Below are positions 44,001 through 53,168 of a stretch of DNA of 64,000 nt, one piece after another; position 1 is the first letter of the stretch, and the number at the start of each line of letters is the position of its first letter. The translations under genes were made by a program, and so were the position numbers. A model generated the notes under the pieces. It did no database searches, was not told where the DNA came from, and saw only the letters and a list, made by a program, of their open reading frames with translations. The stretch is from Kushneria pakistanensis (GTDB lineage: Bacteria; Pseudomonadota; Gammaproteobacteria; Pseudomonadales; Halomonadaceae): assembly GCF_014652795.1 (NCBI RefSeq), contig NZ_BMZM01000001.1, positions 496,001 through 560,000 of the forward strand, given 5' to 3'.

Positions 44001-44483
44001 GACTACAAGGCGCTGGAAACCCTCACCTATACCTATCTGGGTGACTGGATTACTCAGCAGAAAAAGCAGATAAGCGAGGACATTGACGGCGCTGAGGCTC
44101 GCCTAGCCGCCGCGGAGTCACTGCAGAAGAGCCTGGAGCTGATTCTCGAAGGCGAAGGCTATCCCGGCCAGGATTACGGCTACGATATCTTCGTGCGTTG
44201 GAAACCCTTGGAAGAGCAGTCCATCGGCTGGAACCCCGACCTAAATGATGGCGTGCGGCTCAACATCCGCCCCTTCATGTCTGTGCCCGACGTCAAGAAG
44301 AGAGGCGCAGGTGTGCTCGTTCACAAGCCCAACATCCACTGGAAGAAGGACCGCGGCAAGGACGTGAAGTCTGCCCCTTGGTACCAACTTGGCCCCCAGA
44401 TGGGCGGCGCAAAGGGTGACCGAATTAACGATTACCACCTTACGTTGGCGGCGAAACAAAAGGCACGGGAAGGGGAGAAGTAA
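41007..44483 (+). CDS. pglX: BREX-1 adenine-specific DNA methyltransferase PglX
   Basis: 1158 residues, the usual size. It methylates the N6 of adenine in the BREX site on host DNA, giving self/non-self marking. SAM-binding motif I: LDPCCGSGHFLVAAL (about 293-307); motif IV reads ITNVPYLARSKQ (about 475-486), an N-x-P-Y form with Val at the second position. The region of about 580-825 (42750-43480), expected to hold target recognition, is conspicuously AT-rich compared with the rest, consistent with a swapped specificity segment. Follows the PIN gene by about 90 bases and precedes the GmrSD-like gene by three. Confidence 0.92.
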   Translation: MQPLDKTLRNQLDRTIRKARPVAEKAAEAALEQLGVGESSPPDYLEEDQRTRRRRLRAHARSLGDPLKDGAQAVVHLIGEIAYEHWHRMLFARFLTENDLLMYDGVAVTLEECEELAEEEGQPSGWALAARLASTMLPQVFRIDSPVFELILAAEYQQDLEGLLIDLPVEVFQASDSLGWVYQFWQTDNKERINRSEVKIGADELPAVTQLFTEPYMVDFLLDNSLGAWWAARRLSETDLASAKSEQELRDKARLPGVPLDYLRFVKDEETGRWTPAAGTFDAWPQSLAELKTLDPCCGSGHFLVAALLMLVPIRMELEGYSARDAVDAVLRENLHGLEIDQRCVELAAFALALAAWRYPNTGGYRSLPNLHLACSGLPISVAKEEWKALGLDKKNLTIALDWLYDSFKDAPVLGSLLDPTRTSAAQIAQWEELSKALNNALSQEGSDEQYETAVTAQGLVKAATLLSDRYQWVITNVPYLARSKQHPKIQTFCADYYPAAKNDLATVFLERCLELCVEGGTTSNVLPQNWLFLTGYKKFREKLLRNDVWHLVARLGPGAFETISGEVVKAILVNISRGNGESYLVDLLNSNGASNQFRGVDVSELRTTAQKAIQLLTNEVKSVGQAKQLENQDNRIAFEQIDPAALLKEYAISVQGLATSDDPQFTIAFWEIEKILNGWVGLRGTVDSTVDFGGCERLILWNGGTGRYYDHAMALKKEGRLGGWKSGTEARGKKGIIISQMSHIPVSLYHGDFYDHNACVVIPNDKAELAQLWCYLSDFSFYNEVRKIDQSLKPSNNTFLAVPFDVNFWSNKAKEKYPNGLPKPYTNDPTQWIFHGHPCASVIWDEDTKWTAHGPLRTDDTVLQVAVARLLDYRWPAELDPEMELAEEQREWVRRCEALLGHADRDGIVCLPAVRGERRAVDRLEALLADAYGDKWSSTTRGKLLGSVDHAGKNLESWLRDKFFAQHCKLFQNRPFIWHIWDGLKDGFSALVNYHKLDYKALETLTYTYLGDWITQQKKQISEDIDGAEARLAAAESLQKSLELILEGEGYPGQDYGYDIFVRWKPLEEQSIGWNPDLNDGVRLNIRPFMSVPDVKKRGAGVLVHKPNIHWKKDRGKDVKSAPWYQLGPQMGGAKGDRINDYHLTLAAKQKAREGEK

Positions 44484-44486
44484 TCG

Positions 44487-46172
44487 ATGGTAAAAAAGAT
44501 TAGTGGTGCTGAATATCCACTGGCCAAGATATTTAGTTCAGAATTTGAATACATTATTCCTTCATACCAGCGACCCTATGCTTGGACTATCGATCAAGCT
44601 TCAGAGCTGTTTGATGATCTATATGATTTTTACCGCTCAGAGGAAGAAGAGGGCTACTTTCTTGGCAGTATTGTACTGATAAAGGAAGAGGCTAAGCCAC
44701 AGGCTGAGGTCATCGATGGTCAGCAACGCCTGACTACGCTCACGATTCTAATAGCTGCCCTCACTTTTAATGTGGAAGGTGAGGACCGCGCTACGCTGCG
44801 TGAGTACGTTATAGAGCGTGGAAACAAATATGAGGGCGTAAAAGCCAAGCCACGTCTTACGCTGCGCGAACGTGATCGTGATTTTTTCTCGCGATACGTA
44901 CAGAGTTTCAATTTCGAAAAGCTGCTCGCGCTTGGTAAACAGTCCCTTGAAAACGAGTCTCAAAAAAATATTCAGGCCAATAGCCTACTGCTGCTGAAGC
45001 GGATCTCTGATCGCTTTGAGACAGATCAGGAACAGTTGAACAGTTTCGTCGGTTTTCTTTTGCAACGTTGTTTTCTGGTAGCCGTATCCACCCCCAGCCA
45101 GAAATCAGCCTTCCGAGTGTTCTCCGTTATGAACAGTCGCGGGCTGGATCTCCAGCCAACGGATATCATCAAGGCGGATGTCATTGGCAAGCTTCCAACT
45201 ACCAGCGAGCAGGAAATTTATAATGAACGTTGGGAGGACATGGAAGTCGATTTGGGTCGCGCCGGTTTCAACGACTTGTTTGCTTACGTTCGCATGATTC
45301 ATGCAAGGGAGAAGTCCAAACGGTCCCTGTTGGAGGAGTTTCGAACTCACGTCCTGACACGAGTGAACAATGCGCGCACGTTAATTAAGGAAGTGTTGGA
45401 GCCCTATGCTGAGACCCTCTCAATTTTGCGAGAGTCTCATTATGTCGCCGAGACTGATGCAGAAGAGATTAATCGCTCATTGCGCTGGCTGAATCGGATC
45501 GACAACTCGGATTGGGTTCCGCCTGCAATGGTATTTTTGGCAAACCACAAGGATGAGCCCACTTATGTGGCTTGGTTCTTCAGAAAGCTGGAACGCCTAG
45601 CGGCCTATACCCACATTTGCGCGAAAAACGTGAATCAGCGTATCGAGCGCTACGCTCTCCTGATCGCGGCGTTGCAGCAGCCACATGATTATGACAATCC
45701 TCCTCTGGCTATTGAACTAACGGATCAGGAAAAGTCTGATATGCGGAAAGCCCTGCAAGGCGATATCTATACATTGACTGCCCGCCGACGTAACTACCTG
45801 ATATTGAGGTTGGATTCATTCGTATCGGATGGTGCAGCAACCTATGATCCAACGGTACTTACCATCGAGCATGTATTGCCACAGACTGTGCTGAGCGATA
45901 GTCGTTGGACCGAGTGGTGGCCAGAATCAGAGGTGCGGGAGCAATGGGTTCATCGTCTAGCCAATCTTGTACCCCTGAACAAACGTCGAAACTCTCAGGC
46001 TCAGAACTACGACTTTGGCAAAAAGAAAGACGCCTATTTTCGCGGTCGCAGCAATGTCTCGTCCTACGCGCTTACCAGCCAAGTGCTTGGTGAAGAACAA
46101 TGGACGCCCGAAGTGGTAAAAAAACGCCAGACCGAATTGATCCAAGTACTGGCTGACAAGTGGGAACTCTGA
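44487..46172 (+). CDS. GmrSD/BrxU-like type IV restriction enzyme (DUF262-DUF1524)
   Basis: 561 residues fusing both GmrS and GmrD parts. N-terminal DUF262 NTPase: IIPSYQRPYAW (about 24-34) and VIDGQQRLTTLTILIAAL (about 76-93; the D-G-Q-Q-R motif). C-terminal DUF1524 HNH nuclease: LTIEHVLPQ (about 457-465), VHRLANLVPLNKRRNSQAQN and FGKKKDAYF. Enzymes of this kind cut DNA carrying modified cytosines such as glucosylated hydroxymethylcytosine. Placed between pglX and pglZ with almost no spacing, it matches the BrxU arrangement known from other BREX loci and complements BREX against modified phages. Confidence 0.9.
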   Translation: MVKKISGAEYPLAKIFSSEFEYIIPSYQRPYAWTIDQASELFDDLYDFYRSEEEEGYFLGSIVLIKEEAKPQAEVIDGQQRLTTLTILIAALTFNVEGEDRATLREYVIERGNKYEGVKAKPRLTLRERDRDFFSRYVQSFNFEKLLALGKQSLENESQKNIQANSLLLLKRISDRFETDQEQLNSFVGFLLQRCFLVAVSTPSQKSAFRVFSVMNSRGLDLQPTDIIKADVIGKLPTTSEQEIYNERWEDMEVDLGRAGFNDLFAYVRMIHAREKSKRSLLEEFRTHVLTRVNNARTLIKEVLEPYAETLSILRESHYVAETDAEEINRSLRWLNRIDNSDWVPPAMVFLANHKDEPTYVAWFFRKLERLAAYTHICAKNVNQRIERYALLIAALQQPHDYDNPPLAIELTDQEKSDMRKALQGDIYTLTARRRNYLILRLDSFVSDGAATYDPTVLTIEHVLPQTVLSDSRWTEWWPESEVREQWVHRLANLVPLNKRRNSQAQNYDFGKKKDAYFRGRSNVSSYALTSQVLGEEQWTPEVVKKRQTELIQVLADKWEL

Positions 46173-46175
46173 GGC

Positions 46176-48509
46176 ATGAGGGTAATCGAGAAGCTGGTTG
46201 AGCGGATCCGTCAGGCCGCCGTTTATAACCCAGATGTGCAGGCCGCTCCAGCCTGTATCCTGTGGCCTGACCGTGAGAGGCTGTGGGAGCTGGCGATCGC
46301 TCAGATCCAAGCAGATTTGCCTGAGCTCCTTGTTTTGGGCGACTACGCCCCTGAGAGGCGCAGCGGCCCAGCCATCTGGCTAAGATGCGCCATTGCCGGC
46401 ACCCTTGAGGGTATTATATATGATGCCGAGACGCCTCCGATTCTCTACCTGCCTGGCGTGGGCCGCCAGGATCTGCGTGCTGTCAGCGAGTGCCCGGAAG
46501 CGCTCAAGCCATTGGCCGAACTGCAGTATCGGGGGATGATCTGGACCCAGGTAAATGCCAAGGACTGGACACCGCTGGCGTTTCTTTCCTCTCAACAGGG
46601 TGGTTTGAATCTTGATATCGCCAGAGATGGTGCCACTCGCCAGTCGGTTCTTGCAGTACTTCCTCGGTTGCTCAAAGAGGAGATAACTGATCTCCAGGAC
46701 CGCCACTTGGATTCTGATGCTTTTAACACTCTGTTGACCGGTGGCGATCCGGTGCGTGACCTACTGGAATGGCTTAATCAGTCCGAGGCCATGAAGGGCG
46801 GTATGTCCAGTCACGAATGGCGAGCCTTTTGCCAGGTATGCCACTCCCGTTTTGGTATCCACCCTGAGCGGCACAGCGCTTTGGAGGTTGCGGAAAAGCT
46901 GACCCAGCGTCAGGGTAGCTGGAAGCCGGTGTGGCTGCGCTTCACCGAGGCACCCCACCGTTATCCTCAACTAATCGAGCAACTTCGTCGGCTCACGCCA
47001 CCTGATCTGGGACTTTTCCCCAACATGGAAGAGATGGCGGTATGGCCTCAGCTCAATCAGCAAGAAGAGGAGAGGCTCTATCACGCATTGTGCGAGCTGG
47101 ACAACAAGCCGGCCCACCAGGCGCGCGAGCGACTCGAGGTGCTGGAGGGTGAGCACGGCATGCGTCGTGACTGGGTATGGGCCGACCTGAGAGAAAGCCC
47201 ACTGGCCATGGCTCTGGCGCCGCTTGTCGTTCTGGCAAAAGTCACTCAGAACAGCTTGGCGGGTGGTGAGGCCGAGGACATGCGCAAGTCCTACGCTTGT
47301 GATGGTTGGAAGGCCGATGATGCCCTGCTCCGTGCCCTAGCCGAAGTGACCGGCCAACGTGAGCAGGAAGCCATCTTTACGGCGATTCGTAGCGTCTATT
47401 ATCGCTGGGCCGATGAAGCTGCCCGTCACCTGCAGCACGTCTGGAAGCCGGGCGTGGATGGTCTCAAGCGAGGTGAAGGCTCGTCCCATGCGCGCCCGGG
47501 GGAGTGCGTGCTGTTCGTGGATGGTCTGCGCCTGGATTGCGGTAAACGCTTGACGCAGCTGCTGACTAGGCGAGGTTTGGAGATCCAAGAGTATTCCACT
47601 TGGGCCGCTCTGCCTAGTGTGACGGGCACCGGTAAGTATGCGGTCGCTCCAATCATTGATAGTGATGCCATCCATGAAGAGCCAGAGGGTTATCAGTTCA
47701 CTCCGATTACCCATCACTTATTCAAGAAGCTGTTACGCGATCACGGCTGGCAGGTGCTGGAGCGCCGTCAGGTGGAGCAGTTGCACAAGGAGACGCTGGA
47801 TACCTCCAAGCCTACCTGGTGCGAATTTGGTGATATCGACCATGCCGGACACGAACGCGGCTGGAAGCTTGCGCAGCACGTAGATGACATGCTGGCGGAA
47901 GTGGCAGAGCGCATCCAGGCACTGTTGGCTCAGGGATGGCCCCAGGTGCGGGTGGTGACAGATCATGGCTGGCTACTGCTGCCAGGGGAGCTGTCCAAGA
48001 CCGAACTGCCGGCCAGCCTGGTAGACACCAAATGGGGGCGCTGTGCGGCGCTCAAGCAGGGGGCTCATACCGAAGCAGCCCGTTTCCCCTGGTACTGGAA
48101 CGAACAGGTGCATTTCGCCTTGGCGGAGAGCATTGATTGCTTCAAGGCGGGGGAAACCTATACCCATGGCGGCTTGAGCCTGCAGGAGTGCGTGACGCCG
48201 GAGCTGGTGGTTACGGGCACGGCTGGCCCCAAGCCTACCGTAGTGATCGACGACCTGGTTTGGAAAGGCTTGCGCTGTACACTGGCTTTAGAGGGCGACA
48301 GCGAAGGACTGACCCTGGACCTACGCCGACATGCCGCGGATCCAGCCAGCAGCTTGGTGTTGTCACCCAAGCCCTTCAAGGCAGGAGGTAAGTCATCGGT
48401 GGTGGTCGACGATGACGATCTCGAGGGCGAGGCAGCTCAGGCCGTCATTCTGGATAGCGCCGGGCAGGTTATCGCCCAGCGCTTCACCACCATCGGCGGT
48501 GATGACTGA
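46176..48509 (+). CDS. pglZ: BREX-1 alkaline-phosphatase-fold protein PglZ (type B)
   Basis: 777 residues. The N-terminal region (PACILWPDRERLWELAIAQI, LLVLGDYAPERRSGPAIWLR) is characteristic of the type B PglZ set. The phosphatase-like domain carries VLFVDGLRLDCG (about 444-455), VRVVTDHGWLLLPGELS (Asp-His-Gly metal site) and YTHGGLSLQECVTPELVV. PglZ is a core BREX component that interacts with PglX. It begins three bases after the GmrSD-like gene and is followed by brxL with 13 bases of space. Confidence 0.9.
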   Translation: MRVIEKLVERIRQAAVYNPDVQAAPACILWPDRERLWELAIAQIQADLPELLVLGDYAPERRSGPAIWLRCAIAGTLEGIIYDAETPPILYLPGVGRQDLRAVSECPEALKPLAELQYRGMIWTQVNAKDWTPLAFLSSQQGGLNLDIARDGATRQSVLAVLPRLLKEEITDLQDRHLDSDAFNTLLTGGDPVRDLLEWLNQSEAMKGGMSSHEWRAFCQVCHSRFGIHPERHSALEVAEKLTQRQGSWKPVWLRFTEAPHRYPQLIEQLRRLTPPDLGLFPNMEEMAVWPQLNQQEEERLYHALCELDNKPAHQARERLEVLEGEHGMRRDWVWADLRESPLAMALAPLVVLAKVTQNSLAGGEAEDMRKSYACDGWKADDALLRALAEVTGQREQEAIFTAIRSVYYRWADEAARHLQHVWKPGVDGLKRGEGSSHARPGECVLFVDGLRLDCGKRLTQLLTRRGLEIQEYSTWAALPSVTGTGKYAVAPIIDSDAIHEEPEGYQFTPITHHLFKKLLRDHGWQVLERRQVEQLHKETLDTSKPTWCEFGDIDHAGHERGWKLAQHVDDMLAEVAERIQALLAQGWPQVRVVTDHGWLLLPGELSKTELPASLVDTKWGRCAALKQGAHTEAARFPWYWNEQVHFALAESIDCFKAGETYTHGGLSLQECVTPELVVTGTAGPKPTVVIDDLVWKGLRCTLALEGDSEGLTLDLRRHAADPASSLVLSPKPFKAGGKSSVVVDDDDLEGEAAQAVILDSAGQVIAQRFTTIGGDD

Positions 48510-48522
48510 CAAGGGAAACGTC

Positions 48523-50583
48523 ATGGAACTCGATGATCTGGATCGCAAGGCCGCCGAGCAGTTAGATGGCTTTCTGGTGCGCAAGGACTTGGTACGCACC
48601 TTTGCCCGCCAGTTCCCGGTGCCGACTTACGTGGTGGAATTCCTGCTGGGCCGCTACTGCGCCAGTACCGATCCGGAGGAGATTGAGGAAGGCTTGGAAG
48701 TCGTACAGCGACAGCTCAAGTCACGCACGATCAAGGCTGGAGAGGAGGAGCTGTTCAAGGCGCGTGCCCGTGAGAAGGGCGAGATCAAGATCATCGACTT
48801 GATCCAGGCGCGACTCGACACCAAGAACGACACCTACATGGCCAGCTTGCCCAGCCTGCGCCTGAACGACGTGCGTATCCCAGACGAGTTGGTTAGCGAG
48901 CATGAACGCATGCTCACCGGAGGCTTCTATGCCGAGCTCACGCTGGAGTATGACGCCAGCATCGCTCAGGAACAGGGGGGGCGTCCCTTCGGTATCCGTG
49001 CCCTGCGTGAGATTCAGCTCTCCAAGCGCGATGTGCTTGATGAACTGTCCCGTGCCCGCCGCGAATTTACCACCGAGGAGTGGAAGGTTTTCCTGCTGCG
49101 CTCCACTGGGATCGAATCCAATAGCTTGAGCGAGCGCGAGAAGAACGCCATGTTGCTGCGCATGGTGCCTTTCGTGGAGCGCAACTATAACGTCGTGGAG
49201 CTGGGTCCCCGTGGTACTGGCAAGAGCCATCTGTTCCAGCAGGTATCGCCTTACGCTCACTTGATTTCCGGTGGCAAGGCCACGGTGGCCAAGATGTTCG
49301 TCAATAACGCTAATGGCCAGCGGGGTCTGGTATGCCAGTATGACGTCGTCTGCTTCGACGAGGTGTCCGGCATTTCCTTCGATAGCAAGGATGGCGTCAA
49401 CATCATGAAAGGCTACATGGAGAGCGGTGAGTTCTCTCGTGGAAAGGAGAGCATTCGGGCCGATGGCTCCATCGTATTAGTAGGCAACTTCGACGTAGAC
49501 GTGGAACACCAGCAGCGCATCGGGCATCTGTTCGGACCTCTGCCGGAGGAAATGCGGCAGGACACCGCTTTCATGGATCGCATTCATGCCTTCCTGCCGG
49601 GCTGGGACGTACCCAAGGTCAGCAAGGAACTACTGACCGATCATTTCGGTCTGGTCAGCGACTTTCTATCGGAGTGCTGGAGCCAGTTGCGCAGCCAGAG
49701 CCGCGTATCGCAGTGGCAGGGTCGGGTGTTCTTCGGAGGCGCGTTGTCTGGGCGTGACACCAATGCGGTTAACAAGACCGCCAGCGGTCTATTGAAGCTG
49801 CTCTATCCAGGCGATGACCTCGCGCCCAGTGACGATGACCTCGAGTGGGCCGTCCATATTGCCATGGAGGCCCGCCGGCGGGTTAAGGAACAGCAGAAGC
49901 GCATCGGCGCGGCCGAGTTCCGAAACACCCACTTCAGCTACACCATGGGGGAAGACGGTGTAGAGAAGTTTGTGGCCACACCAGAGCTACAGAGCGACAA
50001 CAGCATTGGCAACGATCCGCTGGAGCCTGGTCAGGTTTGGAGCATCAGTCCTGGCGGTCAGGGGGCCAGTGGTCAGGAAGAACATCCTGGCCTGTTCCGC
50101 ATCGAGGTTAACGAAGGCCCTGGCACCGGCGTGAAGATCCTCAACAAGCCCGTGCCCCCCGCGTTTCGTGAGAGTATCAGCTATGCCGAGCAGAACCTCT
50201 ACACTCGCGCCGGTCAGTTGGTAGGTGACAAGGAACCACGCCAGCATGAGTTCACTGTGCAGCTGCGTGCTTTCGATGCCGCCAAGGCCGGCACCAAGCT
50301 GGGGGTGGCGTCCCTGATCTCCATGAGTTCGTCACTGCTCAAGCGAAGCCTGCGCGGCGGCCTTATCGTGGTCGGCGAGATCAACCTCGGCGGCTCCATC
50401 GAGCCAGTCCACAACCCGGTGACCTTGGTAGAGATCGCCGTGGAGAAAGGTGCCACCGCTATTTTGATGCCGGTGACTTGCCGCAAGATGCTATTCGACC
50501 TCTCCGATGAGATGGCCACGAAGGTAGACATCCAATTTTACCTAGATGCCCGTGATGCACTTTTGAAATCGTTGGGGGAGTAG
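48523..50583 (+). CDS. brxL: BREX Lon-like AAA+ protein BrxL
   Basis: 686 residues. AAA+ core with Walker A GPRGTGKSHLF (about 227-237) and Walker B VVCFDEVSGISF (about 274-285), then GSIVLVGNFDVDVEHQQRIG. The C-terminal domain is Lon-protease-like (TKLGVASLISMSSSLLKRSL, GEINLGGSIEPVHNPVTLVE) but no clear Ser-Lys dyad is apparent, as is common for BrxL. It assembles as a DNA-binding ring that blocks phage. ATG after AAGGG; the frame continues upstream into pglZ in another frame. Last gene of the BREX operon. Confidence 0.92.
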   Translation: MELDDLDRKAAEQLDGFLVRKDLVRTFARQFPVPTYVVEFLLGRYCASTDPEEIEEGLEVVQRQLKSRTIKAGEEELFKARAREKGEIKIIDLIQARLDTKNDTYMASLPSLRLNDVRIPDELVSEHERMLTGGFYAELTLEYDASIAQEQGGRPFGIRALREIQLSKRDVLDELSRARREFTTEEWKVFLLRSTGIESNSLSEREKNAMLLRMVPFVERNYNVVELGPRGTGKSHLFQQVSPYAHLISGGKATVAKMFVNNANGQRGLVCQYDVVCFDEVSGISFDSKDGVNIMKGYMESGEFSRGKESIRADGSIVLVGNFDVDVEHQQRIGHLFGPLPEEMRQDTAFMDRIHAFLPGWDVPKVSKELLTDHFGLVSDFLSECWSQLRSQSRVSQWQGRVFFGGALSGRDTNAVNKTASGLLKLLYPGDDLAPSDDDLEWAVHIAMEARRRVKEQQKRIGAAEFRNTHFSYTMGEDGVEKFVATPELQSDNSIGNDPLEPGQVWSISPGGQGASGQEEHPGLFRIEVNEGPGTGVKILNKPVPPAFRESISYAEQNLYTRAGQLVGDKEPRQHEFTVQLRAFDAAKAGTKLGVASLISMSSSLLKRSLRGGLIVVGEINLGGSIEPVHNPVTLVEIAVEKGATAILMPVTCRKMLFDLSDEMATKVDIQFYLDARDALLKSLGE

Positions 50584-50586
50584 AGT

Positions 50587-50678
50587 GGTCGCGGTTTGGT
50601 TGCTGATTGACCGTAACCAATGCTAATCATGTAAAGCATGGAATTTACCAAGTGACTGAAAAATAGAGTAAACCGCAT
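50587..50678. repeat. Island-end repeat, copy A
   Basis: 92-bp sequence just after brxL, with 78 of 92 positions shared with 54509-54600. It starts with GCGGTTTGGTTGCTGAT and ends with TAAACCGCAT, so GCGGTTT and AAACCGC lie inverted at its ends. A related GCGGTTTGGTTACTGAT occurs at the integrase 3' end (about 24562). Probably integrase arm-site or island-end DNA. Confidence 0.75.
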
Positions 50679-50710
50679 TGCAGGCGCGGCCCGATTTTGC
50701 CTTTCGCTGC

Positions 50711-50756
50711 ACTCATAATCCCTTGGTCGCAGGTTCGAGTCCTGCAGGGCCCACCA
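50711..50756 (+). repeat. attR: island right boundary, tRNA 3'-end copy
   Basis: 46-bp copy of the tRNA 3' part, with one mismatch (A at 50746) at a position that pairs in the acceptor stem of the intact tRNA. It has no 5' half, so it is not a tRNA gene. Confidence 0.88.
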
Positions 50757-51374
50757 ATCAGATCAATACGTTACAGATAATCCTGTTTGTCATGAAATAC
50801 GCTTTTTGTATTTTGGAAGCATATAGGAAGCATGGCGAAACGTTTCTATTTTGATTCCTCTCCAGCAGTTCGGGTTTCCCCACATATTTCTCAGTGCAGT
50901 TAATTGAATTGCAGGCCATGGCCAAACCGTGGACACCGCTCTTGGCATTTCTGGCATTTTCTCGGTAGCTCTGTGTGGCTTTTGAATAGTCGTCGGATTC
51001 GAGTAATGCCATTCGTGCTGGCGGTTCAGCTTCCTATCTAGTATCGCCCCCTGTGGGATCACTTACCGTTTAAAGCGTATAAGCCGTAGTTGCTCTCGTA
51101 TCTCAAGCTGCTATCAGTACGACAAGGCTGCGGAAAGTTTATCGGCAGGTTTAAAACGATATCGATGAATTTGCTAATTAAATAATTACTTCTATTGTCA
51201 AAAGCATGTTACACCCACTTTGATCTGGTTTCGTCAATTAAGTGCCCTGGCCTGGTCGGCTTGAGCTCGGCCGATGCCTAAATATCCAGGTGTGTAGTAC
51301 AGCCTGCCAACATGGCTATCAGGCATGAACATGGTGAGCTATATGGCCGAAGATATCTTGTCATGGAGGAGAAG
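50757..51374. other. Region between attR and mcrB, no gene recognised
   Basis: About 620 bases. Two overlapping minus-strand frames of 84 and 90 codons at 50758-51062 have no recognisable product and may be degenerate mobile DNA. The segment 51100-51250 is AT-rich and may hold the mcrBC promoter. Confidence 0.45.
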
Positions 51375-53168
51375 ATGTTCCCATCGGACGATTTCGATGA
51401 GCTATGGCGGTTTTTTGAGGACGTGCCGCGTTTGAGGAATGCTCTTCAAAATGAGGCGCAACAGCATTTATTTAATCGGCTAGTCAGTGCAACTCACCAC
51501 CAGGGATGGGACTGGTGGACTGTAAAATCGGCTCAATATGGCCCTGCTCGGGTAGGGCGGAATAACGATCTGGAGAAGGGAACAGCATCCGTACTGGCAA
51601 ACATTGATGCGCAGGATGGTCAACTTCTGATAAAGCTGAACAAACGCGTCTCGGAAGCTGATGAAGGCTGGCGGCTGCTGGACGAATCTCTGGTAGCTCG
51701 CCTTGAAAGCGAAGAATTTGCGGCAGCTTTTCGAGACGAGCAGCAGGTGGGCCGCTCAGGGCGCTGGCCAGCAGATTACTATCGTCACAAGGAATCTCCT
51801 GCAATGTCCGACCGGCACTTGCCTCTTAATCAAATTCTTTTCGGGCCTCCCGGTACCGGAAAGACTCATGCCACTGTCAATGCTGCCCTGGAAATCCTGG
51901 ATGCCGACTATCTGGAAGCTCATCAAGACGATCGGGCGGCACTGAAGTTACGCTTTGATGCGTTGGTAGAGCGGGGTCAGGTGTCTTTTGTGACCTTCCA
52001 TCAGAGCTTTAGCTACGAGGATTTTGTAGAAGGTCTGCGTGCCACTTCTGTGGATGGGCAGCTTCAATACGAGGTGGAAGCGGGAATTTTTAAAAGGTTA
52101 TGTGAACGTGCCAGCCTTGGTCGTGCCGAGACAGACGATCCTTTTGATCAGGCGCTAAAGCGTCTACAAGAACATGCCGCTGCGAATGATGGACAGCTGC
52201 AGATGCAGACCATTTGGGATAAACCCTTTACCGCGTTCTATTCAGGTGGAGAAACGTTAAAGGTTTTTCCTCAAAGTTCTCAGTCGAATGTGAATGGATA
52301 TCGTGCCAATCTGGAGTTGGTCCGTCAGTATTATCAGACAGGGAACAAAGGGGGCATCTACAACGCGTCTTACGTCGAGGGCGTGCTTTTATATCTACAG
52401 CGAGAGTTTGGGCTGTCACCTTACCAGGCACCATCAGCTGATCCGGCCGAGCGGGAAAAATTTGTCCTGATTATTGATGAAATCAACCGCGGTAACGTCT
52501 CGCGCATATTTGGCGAGCTGATCTCTTTGATTGAAGACGGCAAGCGTGCGGAAGCCAACGAGGCGCTTTCAGTTATCCTTCCTTATTCAAAGGAACGTTT
52601 TAGCGTACCCGGTAATGTCTATTTGATTGGCACCATGAATACCGCCGATCGCTCACTGGCGGGACTGGATATCGCTCTTAGACGCCGCTTCATGTTCCAT
52701 GAAATGCCATCCCGCCCGGAACTGTTGGATCAGGTAGTCGTAGAAGGCATCAACATCGGTGAACTGCTCCGCACGCTGAATCAGCGCATCGAAGTGCTAT
52801 TGGACCGGGAGCATTGTCTGGGCCATGCGTACTTCATGCCATTGATTAAAGAGCCTGAGCTCGCGCGGCTGGCTCTGATCTTTCGTAATCAGATACTGCC
52901 ACTGCTGCAGGAATATTTTTTCGAAGACTGGCAGCGTATTCAATGGGTACTGAACGATCATCGCAAGAGGGCTGCAGATCGCTTTGTTTATCAACCACGC
53001 CATGATGTGCACGGGTTATTCGGTGAAGCAGTGCGCCTGCCGGCGCACCATCTGCCCTGGCGGCTCAATGACGAAGCGTTCGAACGCCTCACAGCCTATG
53101 CCGGTATTACCCATGGCGCGGGTATAGCGGCTGACCAAGAGCCTGTAGACAAGGCTGAATTAACGTGA
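51375..53168 (+). CDS. mcrB: McrB-like AAA+ GTPase subunit of 5-methylcytosine-dependent restriction
   Basis: 597 residues from the ATG at 51375, which follows GGAGGAG directly; in-frame ATGs at 51312 and 51363 lack an SD. A unique N-terminal DNA-recognition region (about 1-150) precedes the AAA+ core: Walker A ILFGPPGTGKTHATV (about 155-169), FVTFHQSFSYEDFVEGLR, Walker B VLIIDEINRGNVSRIFGEL, and YLIGTMNTADRSLAGLDIAL with the GTP-specific MNTADRS. It binds modified DNA and drives translocation with McrC. Adjacent mcrC overlaps by four bases. Lies outside the tRNA-bounded island. Confidence 0.92.
   Translation: MFPSDDFDELWRFFEDVPRLRNALQNEAQQHLFNRLVSATHHQGWDWWTVKSAQYGPARVGRNNDLEKGTASVLANIDAQDGQLLIKLNKRVSEADEGWRLLDESLVARLESEEFAAAFRDEQQVGRSGRWPADYYRHKESPAMSDRHLPLNQILFGPPGTGKTHATVNAALEILDADYLEAHQDDRAALKLRFDALVERGQVSFVTFHQSFSYEDFVEGLRATSVDGQLQYEVEAGIFKRLCERASLGRAETDDPFDQALKRLQEHAAANDGQLQMQTIWDKPFTAFYSGGETLKVFPQSSQSNVNGYRANLELVRQYYQTGNKGGIYNASYVEGVLLYLQREFGLSPYQAPSADPAEREKFVLIIDEINRGNVSRIFGELISLIEDGKRAEANEALSVILPYSKERFSVPGNVYLIGTMNTADRSLAGLDIALRRRFMFHEMPSRPELLDQVVVEGINIGELLRTLNQRIEVLLDREHCLGHAYFMPLIKEPELARLALIFRNQILPLLQEYFFEDWQRIQWVLNDHRKRAADRFVYQPRHDVHGLFGEAVRLPAHHLPWRLNDEAFERLTAYAGITHGAGIAADQEPVDKAELT

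Larger units (their letters stand above)
24508..50756. mobile_element. tRNA-integrated genomic island carrying BREX
   Basis: About 26 kb between the two 46-bp tRNA-derived repeats, with a tyrosine integrase gene immediately next to the tRNA and an AlpA-like regulator beside it. Base composition is mosaic: a very AT-rich segment near 25.7-27.1 kb, a GC-rich segment with recombination genes at 30.5-33.6 kb and a GC-rich BREX operon at 34.3-50.6 kb. No conjugation genes were seen, so it would move with outside help or be stably resident. The McrBC pair beyond the right repeat may be a further accretion. Confidence 0.85.

Noticed and set aside
50711-50756. Second tRNA gene
   Set aside because: Only the 3' 46 bases are present and there is no acceptor 5' strand or D arm; it is the attachment-site duplicate.
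50758-51062. Minus-strand genes of 84-90 codons after attR
   Set aside because: Two overlapping frames with mutually incompatible products, no ribosome-binding site and no recognisable family.
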